DNA of 64,000 nt from Legionella impletisoli. Its GTDB lineage: Bacteria > Pseudomonadota > Gammaproteobacteria > Legionellales > Legionellaceae. Positions within the stretch are counted from its first letter, which is position 1; each line of letters starts with the position of its first letter. The position numbers were made by a program, and so were the translations under genes. The stretch is taken from positions 64,501 to 128,500 of the forward strand of contig NZ_CAAAIA010000005.1 in the NCBI RefSeq assembly GCF_900639875.1, read 5' to 3'. The notes below the pieces were generated by a model. That model saw only the letters and a program-made list of their open reading frames with translations. It did not search any database and was not told the origin of the DNA. Of this stretch, positions 9,669 to 21,066 are shown piece by piece.

Positions 9669-11642
9669 TTAACCCAGTAATAACCAGCATAGAAAACCAA
9701 GTATACCTAAAACCATTACGGTGATGTAATGATACAAATATCCGCTTTGAATCCCTCTCGTACGAAGAGCCAGCCATTTTACAGAATTGGCCGTTCCGTT
9801 TACCACCACTCCATCGATTAGCGTTCGGTCACCAACCCGATACAACGTGCGTCCTAAAGCTTTTGAACCTCGGACAAAGACTAAATCATTGAATGCATCA
9901 AATCCGTATTTATCTCGCAAGATCCGATAAGGTAATGAAAATTTGCGGGTTAAATAGCCTGGGATGCCTGGGGCGACAATATAGCAGATCCAAGTGATAA
10001 CAATACCCAAGATCGTTAACCAGAATACAGGGGATGTAACTGAGTGAATCATGCTTTCAAACGGAGAAACCACTTCTTTACCAAGCTCAGCAAGTACATC
10101 AAACTTCGGTAGTACAAAAATCGACTCGCTAAGCAGCGTAGGTTCATTAAAAAGCATCGGCATATATAGAATGTACCCCAATATAACAGATGGAATAGCT
10201 AAAGCCACCAGAGGAACCCAAACAACCCAGGGCGACTCATGCACATGGTTATAGGTTTTATCATCCATTCTTGGCTTACCATGAAAGGTCATGAAAAAGG
10301 CTCGAAACGTATATAAAGCCGTTACCATAGCACCTACTGCAACGCAGAAATAAGCATAGGCACTGCCTGGAATAGTCGATAACTGCACCGCTTCAATGAT
10401 GGTGTCTTTCGAATAAAAGCCCGCAAATGGTGGAATAGCGCATAAAGCAAGCCCACCGATAAGAAACGTAACGTACGTAATTGGCATTTTTCGCCATAAA
10501 CCACCCATTTTACGCATGTCTTGTTCATGGTGCATACCAATAATAACTGAGCCAGCTGCCAAGAATAATAAAGCCTTAAAGCAAGCATGTGTGAGTAAAT
10601 GGAAAATGCCCGCGCTAAATGCTGAAGCGCCCATCGCTGCCATCATATAACCTAATTGCGACAACGTAGAGTAGGCAATGACTCGCTTAATATCATTCAT
10701 GACAATACCGAGAATTCCAGTAAATAACGCGCCTGTCGCGCCAATCACGAGCACAACACTGAGTGCCGTAGGGGAGAACTCAATCAAGGGGGAAATCCGA
10801 GCCACCATAAAGACGCCTGCAGTCACCATAGTTGCTGCATGGATCAAGGCAGAGATTGGAGTAGGACCTTCCATAGATTCGGGTAACCATACATGCAATG
10901 GGATTTGAGCGGATTTTCCCATGGCACCTACAAAAAGCAACAAGCAAATCACAGTAACTAAAGACCAGCTATGGCCAGAAAATAGGATAATGGATTCACC
11001 TGCTAAACTTTGAGCGCTTCGAAATACAGTTTCATAATGAAGACTCCCAGCATAGGCAAGAACAAGACCAATGCCCAATACGAATCCAAAATCGCCGACC
11101 CGGTTAACTAGGAATGCTTTTAGGCTGCCTTGAAGGGCTGACTCCTTTTGATACCAAAAGCCGATAAGCAAATAGGAGACCAATCCTACACCTTCCCATC
11201 CAAAAAAGAGCTGGAGAAAGTTATTGCCTGTTACGAGCATCAGCATCATAAAGGTAAATAATGAAATGTAGCTAAAAAAACGCTGGTACCCGTCATCATC
11301 GGCCATGTAACCAATACTGTAAATATGTACAAGCAACGAAACAAAGGTCACAATCACCATCATGACCGAAGTGAGTGGATCAATTAAGAGCCCAATATAG
11401 AAAGCATAAGGAAATATATCACCGCCATTAGCCCAGGTATAAAGATTTTCATCTAATACCGGAACTGAGCCAGATAAAATCATCGTTGCCACGTAAAGAG
11501 AAAAAAAGAGCGATATCGCCAAGCCGGCTATAGTGACCGAATGTGCTCCAACCCGACCAATCTGGTGACGAAAGAAACCTGCAATAATGCTTCCAACAAG
11601 GGGAGATAAAATAACAATTAAACAACACTGTAAAATGCTCAC
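9669..11642 (-). CDS. nuoL: NADH-quinone oxidoreductase subunit L
   Basis: Distal proton-pumping subunit of complex I with the long lateral helix. At 657 aa it is slightly longer than E. coli NuoL (613 aa). Visible motifs are FFGWEGVGLVSYLLIGFWY with the key Glu, IPLHVWLPESMEGPTPISAL, and IKRVIAYSTLSQLGYMMAA. The C-terminal 150 residues include an amphipathic stretch and a final membrane helix (MVLGILGFLCWLLL). It is followed by nuoM after a 71-nt gap. Confidence 0.96.
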   Translation of the reverse strand: MSILQCCLIVILSPLVGSIIAGFFRHQIGRVGAHSVTIAGLAISLFFSLYVATMILSGSVPVLDENLYTWANGGDIFPYAFYIGLLIDPLTSVMMVIVTFVSLLVHIYSIGYMADDDGYQRFFSYISLFTFMMLMLVTGNNFLQLFFGWEGVGLVSYLLIGFWYQKESALQGSLKAFLVNRVGDFGFVLGIGLVLAYAGSLHYETVFRSAQSLAGESIILFSGHSWSLVTVICLLLFVGAMGKSAQIPLHVWLPESMEGPTPISALIHAATMVTAGVFMVARISPLIEFSPTALSVVLVIGATGALFTGILGIVMNDIKRVIAYSTLSQLGYMMAAMGASAFSAGIFHLLTHACFKALLFLAAGSVIIGMHHEQDMRKMGGLWRKMPITYVTFLIGGLALCAIPPFAGFYSKDTIIEAVQLSTIPGSAYAYFCVAVGAMVTALYTFRAFFMTFHGKPRMDDKTYNHVHESPWVVWVPLVALAIPSVILGYILYMPMLFNEPTLLSESIFVLPKFDVLAELGKEVVSPFESMIHSVTSPVFWLTILGIVITWICYIVAPGIPGYLTRKFSLPYRILRDKYGFDAFNDLVFVRGSKALGRTLYRVGDRTLIDGVVVNGTANSVKWLALRTRGIQSGYLYHYITVMVLGILGFLCWLLLG

Positions 11643-11646
11643 GCTG

Positions 11647-11952
11647 TTACCCCTTTAAATGATTCATCAAGTTGACGTCTATGTTACCGCGGTTTCGGTA
11701 AAGCAGCACAACGATCGCTAAGCCAATTGCTGCTTCAGCAGCAGCGACCGTTAAAATAAAGAATACAAATACTTCGCCAGCTTTTTGTCCATAATAATGG
11801 GCAAAAGCAACAAAGTTGGTATTAACTGCTAGCAACATTAATTCAATACAAACAAGAAGTAAAATCACATTTCTGCGATTCATCACAATGCCCATAAGGC
11901 TAAGCCCGAATAATAGGGCACTAAGCGTCAGATAGTTTGTAACCGGTATCAT
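11647..11952 (-). CDS. nuoK: NADH-quinone oxidoreductase subunit K
   Basis: Small complex I membrane subunit (101 aa, three helices) with two functional glutamates: one in [20 protein letters not shown] and one in [19 protein letters not shown]. Length equals E. coli NuoK to within one residue. nuoL starts 4 nt after its stop, so translation of the two is probably linked. Confidence 0.96.
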   Translation of the reverse strand: MIPVTNYLTLSALLFGLSLMGIVMNRRNVILLLVCIELMLLAVNTNFVAFAHYYGQKAGEVFVFFILTVAAAEAAIGLAIVVLLYRNRGNIDVNLMNHLKG

Positions 11953-12034
11953 GCGGTATTCCTCTGGTTGTATGGCTACTCATTAATAAATTAAATACGT
12001 CGAAACAAGACTTCACCTAATGTATATGAAACGC

Positions 12035-12682
12035 TTATTTTTCAGGCTTCATACTGACTAATCGGACCCTATCTTCTCTTCGGGTCATAATCTGTCGCAC
12101 AATATCTTGTTGTTTTGAGCGGTGTGGTCTTCGATGAGCCAACGTAATGGCGGCAATGATCGATACCAGCAATATCGCTGCAGCTAACTCAAACGCCAAC
12201 ACATAATCGGTGTAGAGAACTAAGCCAAGACTTTCCGTATTAGAGATTGGTTGTTTAGGGGTCACGCCTAATGGGACAAAGCTCTCGTCAACAATTTCAA
12301 CCGCTCGCTGAGATAGTTGTACGGACGATTTAAATGAGTCGCTGGGAATAGCGACCAGTAAAAGTCCTGTAAGTAAAGCCACGATGATTAACCCAAACGG
12401 TAAGTAGCGAAGTATATGTGTACGCATGGATTCCACATCAATATTTAGCATCATGATCACAAATAAAAATAAAGTCATGACCGCTCCGACATACACCAGC
12501 ACTAAGATAAGCGCTAAAAATTCTGCATGGACCATGATCCAAAGCACGCTACTTGCAAAAAACGTTAACACCAAAAACAACACACAGCGAACTGGATTGT
12601 TTTGGGTCACAACCATAAATGCAGATAGGACAGCTATTGCTGCAAATACATAGAAGATCACGTGTGGTAATAAGTCTTGCAT
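12035..12682 (-). CDS. nuoJ: NADH-quinone oxidoreductase subunit J
   Basis: Complex I membrane subunit corresponding to mitochondrial ND6. The 215-aa product has five predicted helices, with the conserved ALILVLVYVGAVMTLFLFVI segment that forms the pi-bulge helix. The C-terminal tail after the last helix is basic (HRRPHRSKQQDIVRQIMTRR) and longer than in E. coli. It lies between nuoI (11 nt) and nuoK (82 nt). Confidence 0.95.
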   Translation of the reverse strand: MQDLLPHVIFYVFAAIAVLSAFMVVTQNNPVRCVLFLVLTFFASSVLWIMVHAEFLALILVLVYVGAVMTLFLFVIMMLNIDVESMRTHILRYLPFGLIIVALLTGLLLVAIPSDSFKSSVQLSQRAVEIVDESFVPLGVTPKQPISNTESLGLVLYTDYVLAFELAAAILLVSIIAAITLAHRRPHRSKQQDIVRQIMTRREDRVRLVSMKPEK

Positions 12683-12693
12683 TTTGTACCCCG

Positions 12694-13194
12694 TTAACGA
12701 TATTTGCGATCGGCCGCCCTATCAGCTGCCAGTTTAGGTTCCATTAAATCACCCACTGCCAAGAGCTTTTCTTTGGTCATAATATTCTGACCACGCTCGC
12801 TGATATGATAATGCTGGATGGGTGTGACAACAATCGAATCAACTGGACAGGATTCTTCGCATAAACCACAATTGATGCATTTGAACATATCAATGTCATA
12901 GCGCGTCGTACGCCGTGATCCATCATCCCTGGGAGCAGACTCGATGGTGATGGCCAGCGCGGGGCAGACGGCCTCGCAGAGTTTGCATGCAATACAGCGC
13001 TCCTCGCCATTTGGATAACGACGCAGTGCGAGTAACCCGCGAAATCTAGGTGAAATCGGGGTTTGCTCTTCGGGAAACTGAACCGTAATTTTCTTTTTAA
13101 AGAAATATTTTAAAGTAAGCTTCAACCCCATGAGTAAATCAATGAGCGTGTAGCTACGAAGATAATGTTTAAAGTATCGATATAGTTTATTCAT
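12694..13194 (-). CDS. nuoI: NADH-quinone oxidoreductase subunit I
   Basis: Carries the two [4Fe-4S] clusters N6a and N6b that pass electrons toward N2. The ligands are visible: Cys67, 70, 73, 77 ([12 protein letters not shown]) and Cys106, 109, 112, 116 ([12 protein letters not shown]). The N-terminal amphipathic helix ([19 protein letters not shown]) anchors it at the membrane. The length of 166 aa is usual for alpha/gamma-proteobacterial NuoI. The gene sits between nuoH and nuoJ. Confidence 0.96.
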   Translation of the reverse strand: MNKLYRYFKHYLRSYTLIDLLMGLKLTLKYFFKKKITVQFPEEQTPISPRFRGLLALRRYPNGEERCIACKLCEAVCPALAITIESAPRDDGSRRTTRYDIDMFKCINCGLCEESCPVDSIVVTPIQHYHISERGQNIMTKEKLLAVGDLMEPKLAADRAADRKYR

Positions 13195-13215
13195 TGGACG
13201 GCTCTTTATGATTCG

Positions 13216-14238
13216 TCAAAACCAAGGCTTCAGTTCTGTTACAACCATCAACGCTGTAACAATAACCCAGACAATTGTAAGGGGAATAAGGACCTTCCAG
13301 CCTAACCGCATTAATTGATCATAACGGTAACGGGGAAAGGTTGCTCTAATCCATAAGTATACAAATAAGAAAAATGTTATCTTTAACAATAACCAGGCAA
13401 ACCCGGGAACAAAAAAGAAAATGTCATCTAATACCGGCACATTTTCAAAAGGAGATAACCAACCTCCCATGAAGAGTATCGCCATCATGGTTGAAATTAG
13501 AATCATGCTCGCATATTCAGCTAAGAAGAACAGCGCGAATCCAATTGCCGAATATTCCACATGAAACCCTGCGACGATTTCAGATTCGCCTTCAGCTAAA
13601 TCAAAAGGTGCTCGGTTTGTTTCTGCAATCCCTGCTATCCAGAAGACCATAAATAAGGGAAGAAGTGGTAAAAACCACCAATGCCAAAAACCACCGCGCT
13701 GAGAGTTTACAATCTCAGTTAAATTCATGCTGTTTGCAGCAAGCAACACTCCCACAAAGGCAAAACCCATGGCAATTTCATAGGAAACGGTTTGTGCAGC
13801 ACTGCGTAAAGCACCCATCATGGCATATTTAGAGTTCGAGGCCCAACCTGCAATAATCACCCCGTAGACCCCAAGCGAACTTAACGCAAAAAGATAAAGC
13901 ACGCCGGCGTTAATGTTGGCAAGAACAACGCCTTGCTCAAAAGGAATAACAGCCCACCCCGCCAGCGCAGGAACCAAGGAAAACAAAGGCGCAATCACAA
14001 ATAAATATTTGTTTGAGCGGGTAGGAACAATGATTTCCTTATGAATGAGTTTAATCAAGTCAGCAAAAGGCTGTAACAAGCCGCGAAAACCAACGCGGTT
14101 AGGCCCGATACGAACTTGAATGTAACCGATTACTTTTCGCTCCGCATAAGTCAGGTAAGCGACGCTAATCAGCAGCGGAACAATAATGACAACGATTTTA
14201 ATAATGATCCAAAGCAATATGCCAATGTCTTGTAGCAT
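13216..14238 (-). CDS. nuoH: NADH-quinone oxidoreductase subunit H
   Basis: Membrane subunit that helps form the quinone-binding chamber (ND1 equivalent). The 340-aa protein has eight predicted helices and the conserved loops [20 protein letters not shown] and [20 protein letters not shown], rich in the acidic residues that couple quinone reduction to proton pumping. It follows nuoG after 12 nt. Confidence 0.96.
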   Translation of the reverse strand: MLQDIGILLWIIIKIVVIIVPLLISVAYLTYAERKVIGYIQVRIGPNRVGFRGLLQPFADLIKLIHKEIIVPTRSNKYLFVIAPLFSLVPALAGWAVIPFEQGVVLANINAGVLYLFALSSLGVYGVIIAGWASNSKYAMMGALRSAAQTVSYEIAMGFAFVGVLLAANSMNLTEIVNSQRGGFWHWWFLPLLPLFMVFWIAGIAETNRAPFDLAEGESEIVAGFHVEYSAIGFALFFLAEYASMILISTMMAILFMGGWLSPFENVPVLDDIFFFVPGFAWLLLKITFFLFVYLWIRATFPRYRYDQLMRLGWKVLIPLTIVWVIVTALMVVTELKPWF

Positions 14239-14250
14239 GATCTTACCTAT

Positions 14251-16605
14251 TTAACGCTTAATATTGATTGCAGCAAACGCGTAGCCAAGATCAACTGTTT
14301 CAGGCATAGCATTTGCCACCCATACAACTTCTGGAGGCATTCGATGATCGCGTTTAAGCGGCAATGTTATCTCAATATCGCCTTGAGATACAGTCGCAGT
14401 TTCACCCAATTTCAATCGTTCTGCAGTATTAGGATTAACTCGAATACAGGCTGTTTCTGCAGCAGCACATATTTGAAGCGCTTCGGCATGCCGAACAATG
14501 GGATCAATCCGATACAATGGCCACTCCCCAACGCGCACCAAATTCCGGTTGCCGTTTGCAGGTAGCGATTCTGGATAGTAAAGGGTGTATCGGTTTTCCT
14601 GCATCATGTCCGCTTTGGTTTTGATTTCATATAAAATTTCTTCTGTAGAAACGTAATCAAATCCATTAATCTTCAACAGATTGCCTAAGACACGAAGAAT
14701 TTTCCAAGCAGGTCGCGCTTCACCGTGCGGCGCCATAGAGCCCTTAAATGTTTGCCAAACACGATTCACGTTGATAAACGTTCCTGAGGTCTCCGTAAAT
14801 GGAGCCATTGGCAAAATCACATCCGCGTAGTCTTGTAACGATTCTGTTTGAAAAGCAGTCAGCACCACGACAAATTCAGCCGCTAACATCGACTGTCTAG
14901 CGATAGCAGGACTAGCAAAATCGTAAGATGGTTCTGCCCCTAATAGAAAATAGGCTTTGAGCTTGGCAGACAAGGCAGACTGCACATCCAAACCGATTGG
15001 ATCAACCGATTTACCAGCGGCTTGCCGATGCGGAAGCATGCCAGCCAAAGATGCCCCAGCGCTGTTCGCACCCACAGTCAAGCGCAAGCATTTAGCGCCA
15101 GAATGCATTTCAATTAATGCGACCAGCGTTCGAATAAGAGCTGCTTCAGGATGATTTTCACAAAGCGCCCCCGTTACAATCGCCGCCCTTTCTTTCTTTA
15201 ATGCGGCAGCAATGCGTTGGCTTACCTCATCCGGCTCTAAACCAAGCAATAATTTCTGTGCCGCTTCAGGTAAATCACTCGATTTTTTGATGAGTGCCTG
15301 TGCAATCAGGGCAAGCTGTAGTGGCATATCGTAGGGAGCAACGATGAGTTTTTCTGCTACATCAAAGTGAAAATCAAAGTCTACCGGATTCAAGGCATAA
15401 ATTGTTCCACCGTTACGAAATGCTTTTCGAACGCGCAACCCTGCCAAAGGAACTTCTCGATGAATGTTGCAACCAACCAGGAAAATACTCTCCTGATTTT
15501 CAATCTCACTATAGTTTAAAGAGCTTGTTGGAATGGTCGCTAGATTTTCTTGATCACGAAAATCCGTTTGCTGTAAACGGTAATCTAGATTTTGAACACC
15601 TAACTCTCGCATCATTTTTTGTAAAAGATATAATTCTTCCAAAGTAGAGGAGGGGGAAGCAAACGCAGCAACTTGTTCTGGACCATGCTGTTTAATAACG
15701 CGGCTTAGTCCATCCGCAGCAAACATTAAGGCGGTTTCCCAATCAACCGTTTCCCACTGACCGTCGCGTTTAATCATAGGCTTACTGCAACGCGCTTTGC
15801 TCTTCATACCAAGATAACTAAATCGATCACGATCAGAAAGCCATGTTTCATTAATGGATTCATTTTCTTTGGGTACGACTCGCATTAATTCATCGCGACG
15901 AACATGGATATGAATGTTCGAGCCCAAACAATCATGCGGTGCAATGCCATCGTGTTGAATCAACTCCCAAGGTCTTGCGGTAAACCGATACGGTTTTGAG
16001 GTGAGCGCACCCACAGGACATAAATCAATAATATTACCGGATACCTCTGAAGTCATGCTATGTTGAACGTAGGTGCCAATTTCGACGTCTTCGCCACGCC
16101 CGGTTGCTCCGAGCTCACGAAGTCCCGCCACTTCATCTCCAAAACGAACGCAACGGGTGCAATGAATGCAACGCGTCATTTCCGTAGCGATGAGTGGCCC
16201 AAGGTTTTCGTCGTTAACCGCACGTTTACTTTCTTCATACTCAGAAGCGTCGCGTCCAAAGCCCATCGAAACATCTTGCAACTCACACTCGCCACCTTGA
16301 TCGCAAATTGGGCAATCCAGCGGGTGATTGATTAATAAAAATTCCATGACCGCTTTTTGCGAACGAACAGCTTCTTCAGATTTAGTAAATACTTTCATGC
16401 CATTGGTAATCGGGGTGGCGCAGGCAGGAACTGGCTTACGGCCATTTTCTACCTCAACCAGGCACATGCGACAATTTGCCGCAACCGATAATTTTTTATG
16501 GTAGCAAAAACGAGGGATATGGATCCCTGCCTCATCGGCTACTTCAATAATCATTTTGCCATTATCAGCTTCTAATGTTTTTCCGTCGATTTCAATCGTG
16601 GCCAT
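14251..16605 (-). CDS. nuoG: NADH-quinone oxidoreductase subunit G
   Basis: Large iron-sulfur subunit of the peripheral arm (784 aa). Ligands seen: N1b [2Fe-2S] Cys34, 45, 48, 62; N4 His94 with Cys98, 101, 107 (HPLDCPICDQGGEC); N5 Cys146, 149, 152, 196. The extra N7 cluster of E. coli NuoG needs a further Cys group after these; here only Cys226 (HDCLGSNIHIH) is present, so N7 is probably missing. The rest is a molybdopterin-oxidoreductase-like fold without the cofactor role. It is shorter than E. coli NuoG (908 aa). Confidence 0.96.
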   Translation of the reverse strand: MATIEIDGKTLEADNGKMIIEVADEAGIHIPRFCYHKKLSVAANCRMCLVEVENGRKPVPACATPITNGMKVFTKSEEAVRSQKAVMEFLLINHPLDCPICDQGGECELQDVSMGFGRDASEYEESKRAVNDENLGPLIATEMTRCIHCTRCVRFGDEVAGLRELGATGRGEDVEIGTYVQHSMTSEVSGNIIDLCPVGALTSKPYRFTARPWELIQHDGIAPHDCLGSNIHIHVRRDELMRVVPKENESINETWLSDRDRFSYLGMKSKARCSKPMIKRDGQWETVDWETALMFAADGLSRVIKQHGPEQVAAFASPSSTLEELYLLQKMMRELGVQNLDYRLQQTDFRDQENLATIPTSSLNYSEIENQESIFLVGCNIHREVPLAGLRVRKAFRNGGTIYALNPVDFDFHFDVAEKLIVAPYDMPLQLALIAQALIKKSSDLPEAAQKLLLGLEPDEVSQRIAAALKKERAAIVTGALCENHPEAALIRTLVALIEMHSGAKCLRLTVGANSAGASLAGMLPHRQAAGKSVDPIGLDVQSALSAKLKAYFLLGAEPSYDFASPAIARQSMLAAEFVVVLTAFQTESLQDYADVILPMAPFTETSGTFINVNRVWQTFKGSMAPHGEARPAWKILRVLGNLLKINGFDYVSTEEILYEIKTKADMMQENRYTLYYPESLPANGNRNLVRVGEWPLYRIDPIVRHAEALQICAAAETACIRVNPNTAERLKLGETATVSQGDIEITLPLKRDHRMPPEVVWVANAMPETVDLGYAFAAINIKR

Positions 16606-16682
16606 TGTCTAACCTTCTGTATCAAACCTTATTAACGATCTCTTGTATGCCGAGGCGTCTTAGGATTAAGGCTGGTTCGTGT

Positions 16683-17966
16683 TTACGCCTTACCGGTTAC
16701 GCTCGATTTTTTATGTTTGACGAAATAGTCAAACTCGCTGTAAAAATGCTTCACAAAGCTTTGCACAGGCCATGCTGCTGCCTCACCAAGAGCACAGATT
16801 GTACGGCCTTCAATTTTGTTGGCCACATTAACGAGCTTTTCAACATCCCCTTGTTCGGCATGACCTTCTTTAATCCGATGCAACAACCGCACCATCCAGC
16901 CCGTTCCCTCGCGACAAGGCGTGCACTGTCCACAAGATTCTTCCATGTAGAACTCAGAAATTCTATACAGCGCATCTACCATACACGTTGTCTCGTCCAT
17001 AATAATCACAGCACCAGAACCAAGACCTGAGCCCGCTTTTTGAATGCTGTCATAGTCCATATCGAGTTTCATCATCACGTCGCCGGGCAAAACATTCATG
17101 GACGTTCCACCAGGAATTACGGCTTTTAAGCGACGACCTTCTCGCACACCACCTGCTAATTCCAGCAACGTTTTAAATGGGGTACCTAAAGGAATTTCAA
17201 AATTTGCGGGCTTAGTTACATGCCCACTCACACTAAAGCACTTGGTTCCACCATTATTCGGCTTTCCAAGCTTAAGAAACCAATCGCCGCCCTTTTCCAT
17301 AATTACGGGAACGGAAGCAAATGTTTCCGTATTATTAATCGTGGTCGGCTTGCCATATAATCCATAATTCGCAGGGAACGGCGGTTTAAAACGTGGCATA
17401 CCCTTTTTGCCCTCAAGCGAGTTGAGCAATGCCGTTTCTTCACCGCAGATGTATGCGCCTGCACCGAGGTGATTGTAAAGATCAAAACTAAATCCAGAAC
17501 CGAGAATATTTTTTCCTAAATAGCCTTCGTTGTAGGCTTCTTTTAACGCCGTTTCCATTCGCTCAAAAGGTTCCCAGAACTCGCCACGGATGTAGTTATA
17601 GCCAACCGTAGAACCCATGGTATACCCAGCAATAATCATACCTTCAATCAACTGATGAGGGTTGTATCTTAAAATGTCACGATCTTTACAGGTTCCTGGC
17701 TCTCCTTCATCGGAATTACAAACAACGTATTTTTGCACAGGAGCATCTCGATTCATAAAGCTCCACTTAAGTCCGGTTGGGAATCCTGCTCCACCACGCC
17801 CACGTAAGGCTGACGTTTTAAGTTCTTCAATAATGGTATGAGGTGGCGTTTTTTCAGTAAGAATTTTGCGCAAAGCGCTGTAGCCACCAACGCTCAAATA
17901 AGTCGAAAGTGACCAAGGTTCTGGCAAATGTAAGGTTCGATAACAAACTTGATTCAACTCAACCAT
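16683..17966 (-). CDS. nuoF: NADH-quinone oxidoreductase subunit F
   Basis: NADH- and FMN-binding subunit with cluster N3. Motifs: [16 protein letters not shown] (NADH/FMN site), [20 protein letters not shown] (FMN site), and [16 protein letters not shown] with a later Cys ([12 protein letters not shown]) for the [4Fe-4S] N3. The product is 427 aa. The ATG at 17966 ([12 protein letters not shown]) is preferred over one 9 nt upstream. It lies between nuoE and nuoG. Confidence 0.95.
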   Translation of the reverse strand: MVELNQVCYRTLHLPEPWSLSTYLSVGGYSALRKILTEKTPPHTIIEELKTSALRGRGGAGFPTGLKWSFMNRDAPVQKYVVCNSDEGEPGTCKDRDILRYNPHQLIEGMIIAGYTMGSTVGYNYIRGEFWEPFERMETALKEAYNEGYLGKNILGSGFSFDLYNHLGAGAYICGEETALLNSLEGKKGMPRFKPPFPANYGLYGKPTTINNTETFASVPVIMEKGGDWFLKLGKPNNGGTKCFSVSGHVTKPANFEIPLGTPFKTLLELAGGVREGRRLKAVIPGGTSMNVLPGDVMMKLDMDYDSIQKAGSGLGSGAVIIMDETTCMVDALYRISEFYMEESCGQCTPCREGTGWMVRLLHRIKEGHAEQGDVEKLVNVANKIEGRTICALGEAAAWPVQSFVKHFYSEFDYFVKHKKSSVTGKA

Positions 17967-18011
17967 GGGAATCACCTATCGTTAAATCTTTAGATGGATG
18001 GACTCGCTGTT

Positions 18012-18515
18012 TCATGAATACTGCTCCAGAACGGAATCAATTTTTTCAGGAGTCAATTTCTCGTGATAATCTTTGTCTACTTGCATCATGGGTGCATTAA
18101 CACAGGCACCTAAACACTCCACAGCGCGCAAGGTAAATCGACCATCTTGTGTGGTTTGTCCTAACTTAATACCAAGCTTTTTCTCAAGATGCGTCACCAC
18201 ACCAGCTGAATCACACAGTTTACATGAAATGTTGGTGCATATATTAACCACATGACGCCCAACAGGTTTTTGCTCATACATGGTATAGAACGTAGCCACT
18301 TCGTAAACAGCGATGGCTGGCATCTCGAGGTATTCCGCAACGGCATCCATTAATTCTTGTGTTAAGAATCCGTGCTCTTCTTGAACGATACGTAGCGCAC
18401 TCATTACAGCGGATTGCTTTTCCTGAGCGGGATATTTAGCTATCCACTCATCAATCTCATGTATGCGCTCTTTGCTGATATACTGATGAAGTAATTTTGC
18501 TGAACTCTCAGTCAT
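18012..18515 (-). CDS. nuoE: NADH-quinone oxidoreductase subunit E
   Basis: Holds the [2Fe-2S] cluster N1a near the FMN. The thioredoxin-like C-domain shows both ligand pairs, CTNISC and CLGAC. The N-terminal helical part reads YPAQEKQSAVMSALRIVQEE. The 167-aa length matches the family. It is placed between nuoD and nuoF. Confidence 0.95.
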   Translation of the reverse strand: MTESSAKLLHQYISKERIHEIDEWIAKYPAQEKQSAVMSALRIVQEEHGFLTQELMDAVAEYLEMPAIAVYEVATFYTMYEQKPVGRHVVNICTNISCKLCDSAGVVTHLEKKLGIKLGQTTQDGRFTLRAVECLGACVNAPMMQVDKDYHEKLTPEKIDSVLEQYS

Positions 18516-18551
18516 AATCGGTTACCTATATTTATTTGTCTGGATTGATCG

Positions 18552-19805
18552 TTAGCGATCAATTTCTCCAAACACAATGTCTTGACTGGCGAGAATTGCG
18601 ACCCCATCTGCCAGCATGTGCCCTTTTGTCATTTCATCATAGCTTGATAGATGCGCAAATCCAGGCGCTCTGATTTTCATACGGTAAGGTTTATTTGCCC
18701 CATCCGAAATCAAGTAAATCCCAAACTCACCTTTTGGTGCTTCAACGGCACTATAGACTTCTCCTCTGGGCAAGGAAAACCCCTCAGTGAAGAGTTTAAA
18801 ATGATGAATCAACGCTTCCATATCGTGTTTCATCACACGTCGAGGTGGTGGTGTGATTTTATTATCTTCAATCTTAATTGGTCCAGGATTGTTGCGTAAC
18901 CATTCGATACATTGACGAATGATGCGGTTAGATTGTCGCATTTCCTCAACACGGACTAAATAACGGTCATAACAGTCGCCCGTTTTACCCACCGGAATGT
19001 CAAAATCAACTTGGTCATAGGCGGCATAGGGTTCTTTCTTTCGCAGATCCCAGACAATACCAGATCCCCGCAACATCGGCCCAGTAAATCCCCATTGCAG
19101 CGCATCTTCAGGTGAGACAACTCCAATATCAACCGTTCTCTGTTTCCATATTCGATTATCTGTTAAGAGCGTTTCGTATTCATCTACACGAGTAGGAAAT
19201 CGTTCAGTAAACGCCCATAAAAAGTCAAGAAGGCTTCCTTCACGATCTTCATTCATCTTTTCAACTTCGCGCTCAGTATGCCAGCGCGAGGGCTTGTATT
19301 TTGGCATACTATCGGGCAAATCACGCGCAACGCCCCCAGGACGGTAATACGTTGCATGCATTCGAGCACCCGATACCGCTTCATAACAATCAAAAAGCGC
19401 TTCCCGCTCTCTAAAACAATAGAGAAATACCGTCATTGCACCGATATCAAGCGCAATAGCGCCGAGCCAAAGTAAATGATTTAAAATACGAGTCACTTCA
19501 TCAAACATGGTGCGAATGTATTGAGCTCGTATTGGAGCTTCGACGCCAAGTAATTTCTCGAGCGCACGTACATACGCGTGCTCGTTACACATCATGGATA
19601 CATAATCCAGACGGTCCATATAACCAATGCTTTGAATATAAGGCTTCGTTTCAGCGAGCTTTTCGGTAGCACGATGAAGCAACCCAATGTGCGGATCAGC
19701 GCGAACGATCGTCTCGCCATCCAACTCCATCACCAACCGCAAAACCCCGTGTGCTGCAGGATGCTGAGGGCCAAAATTAAGGGTATAGTTTTGTAACTCA
19801 ATCAT
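18552..19805 (-). CDS. nuoD: NADH-quinone oxidoreductase subunit D
   Basis: 49-kDa-type subunit that lines the quinone site with NuoB. The 417-aa protein has the N-terminal [20 protein letters not shown] loop, [12 protein letters not shown], and the C-terminal KAPKGEFG-type motif ([15 protein letters not shown]). It is a separate protein, not fused to NuoC as in E. coli. Its ATG overlaps the nuoC stop by 4 nt (ATGA). Confidence 0.96.
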   Translation of the reverse strand: MIELQNYTLNFGPQHPAAHGVLRLVMELDGETIVRADPHIGLLHRATEKLAETKPYIQSIGYMDRLDYVSMMCNEHAYVRALEKLLGVEAPIRAQYIRTMFDEVTRILNHLLWLGAIALDIGAMTVFLYCFREREALFDCYEAVSGARMHATYYRPGGVARDLPDSMPKYKPSRWHTEREVEKMNEDREGSLLDFLWAFTERFPTRVDEYETLLTDNRIWKQRTVDIGVVSPEDALQWGFTGPMLRGSGIVWDLRKKEPYAAYDQVDFDIPVGKTGDCYDRYLVRVEEMRQSNRIIRQCIEWLRNNPGPIKIEDNKITPPPRRVMKHDMEALIHHFKLFTEGFSLPRGEVYSAVEAPKGEFGIYLISDGANKPYRMKIRAPGFAHLSSYDEMTKGHMLADGVAILASQDIVFGEIDR

Positions 19806-20485
19806 TTCTCACCCCTGGAGTCTTCAAAAAGGTAACGATTATCCTGTCGAATGACTTTAGGAACAAGTGTTCGTGGTTCAATATCCACAGGTTCATAAAT
19901 CACTTTTTGCAGACTGGCGTCATAACGCATTTCAACATATCCGCTCAGTGGAAAATCTTTACGGAAAGGATGGCCTACAAATCCGTAATCGGTAAGAATG
20001 CGTCTTAGATCAGGATGCCCATCAAATAAAATGCCATACAAATCATATGCTTCGCGCTCAAACCAATTAGCACCTTTCCATAGATCATGAACGGAGGGAA
20101 CAATTGGATTGCTTTCCTCAACAAATGCTTTAACACGCAAACGATGATTTCTTTTTGTTGATAGCAAATGATATACCACAGCAAAACGAGGCTTATCCCA
20201 TGCATAGGCCCGGGGTTCTTGCCGCTCAACGCCTCGAGAAAATCCGCTTTCTGTCGCTTGTTCAGTTTCCCAATCATAGACCCCGTATTTCAAGTAATCG
20301 ACAGCGCATAAGTCGATGAGCTGATCAAATTGAAAGGCACTGTGATCGCGCAGGTTTTTCAGCACATTTTTTAAAATGGCGACTTCACATTCCACGGTGA
20401 CTTCGCCATACGCGACTTCTACGGATAAAAAAGAACCCGCAAGTTCGGAATGTAGACGTTCTGATAAATGTACGTAATTTGTCAT
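19802..20485 (-). CDS. nuoC: NADH-quinone oxidoreductase subunit C
   Basis: 30-kDa-type structural subunit of the peripheral arm, 227 aa. The family signature [20 protein letters not shown] is followed by [20 protein letters not shown]. The C-terminus ends [12 protein letters not shown] plus a short tail. It overlaps nuoD by 4 nt, so the two are translationally coupled. Confidence 0.96.
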   Translation of the reverse strand: MTNYVHLSERLHSELAGSFLSVEVAYGEVTVECEVAILKNVLKNLRDHSAFQFDQLIDLCAVDYLKYGVYDWETEQATESGFSRGVERQEPRAYAWDKPRFAVVYHLLSTKRNHRLRVKAFVEESNPIVPSVHDLWKGANWFEREAYDLYGILFDGHPDLRRILTDYGFVGHPFRKDFPLSGYVEMRYDASLQKVIYEPVDIEPRTLVPKVIRQDNRYLFEDSRGEK

Positions 20486-20580
20486 CTGATCTTACCTTGG
20501 TATGTTCAGAGCGGTTAACTCGGCCTTTAAGACGAGCTGAGATCACCGGATTCAACTAGGGGATCCTAGCGGTTCAAATG

Positions 20581-21066
20581 TCAGGCCTCAATAATCGCCT
20601 TACGCTTAATTTTATTTTGTAATTGAATTATTCCATAGAGTAGCGCTTCAGCCGTGGGAGGACATCCAGGCACATAAACATCAACCGGAACAATGCGATC
20701 GCAACCTCGAACCACTGAATAGGAATAATGATAATAACCACCTCCATTCGCGCAAGAACCCATTGAAATAACCCATCGGGGCTCTGGCATTTGATCATAA
20801 ACTTTTCGAAGTGCTGGAGCCATTTTATTGCAAAGTGTTCCTGCCACAATCATCACGTCAGATTGCCGTGGACTAGGACGAAAGATAATGCCGAAACGGT
20901 CCAAATCATACCGAGCAGCACCCACATGCATCATCTCAACGGCACAGCAAGCCAAACCAAAGGTCATAGGCCACATTGAACCGCTTTGGGCCCAGCCCAC
21001 TAATTTTTCGACGGAAGTGGTTAAAAACCCTTGCTGTTGAAGTGATTGTTCTGGTTTTACTCCCAT
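20581..21066 (-). CDS. nuoB: NADH-quinone oxidoreductase subunit B
   Basis: Binds the terminal [4Fe-4S] cluster N2 that reduces quinone. Ligands in the 161-aa product are the tandem Cys40-Cys41 ([10 protein letters not shown]), Cys105 ([10 protein letters not shown]) and Cys135 (VPGCPPT). The ATG at 21066 has a GAGGAG site about 7 nt upstream; a GTG 21 nt further up is in frame but lies over that site, so it is rejected. The start overlaps the end of nuoA by 10 nt. Confidence 0.95.
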   Translation of the reverse strand: MGVKPEQSLQQQGFLTTSVEKLVGWAQSGSMWPMTFGLACCAVEMMHVGAARYDLDRFGIIFRPSPRQSDVMIVAGTLCNKMAPALRKVYDQMPEPRWVISMGSCANGGGYYHYSYSVVRGCDRIVPVDVYVPGCPPTAEALLYGIIQLQNKIKRKAIIEA

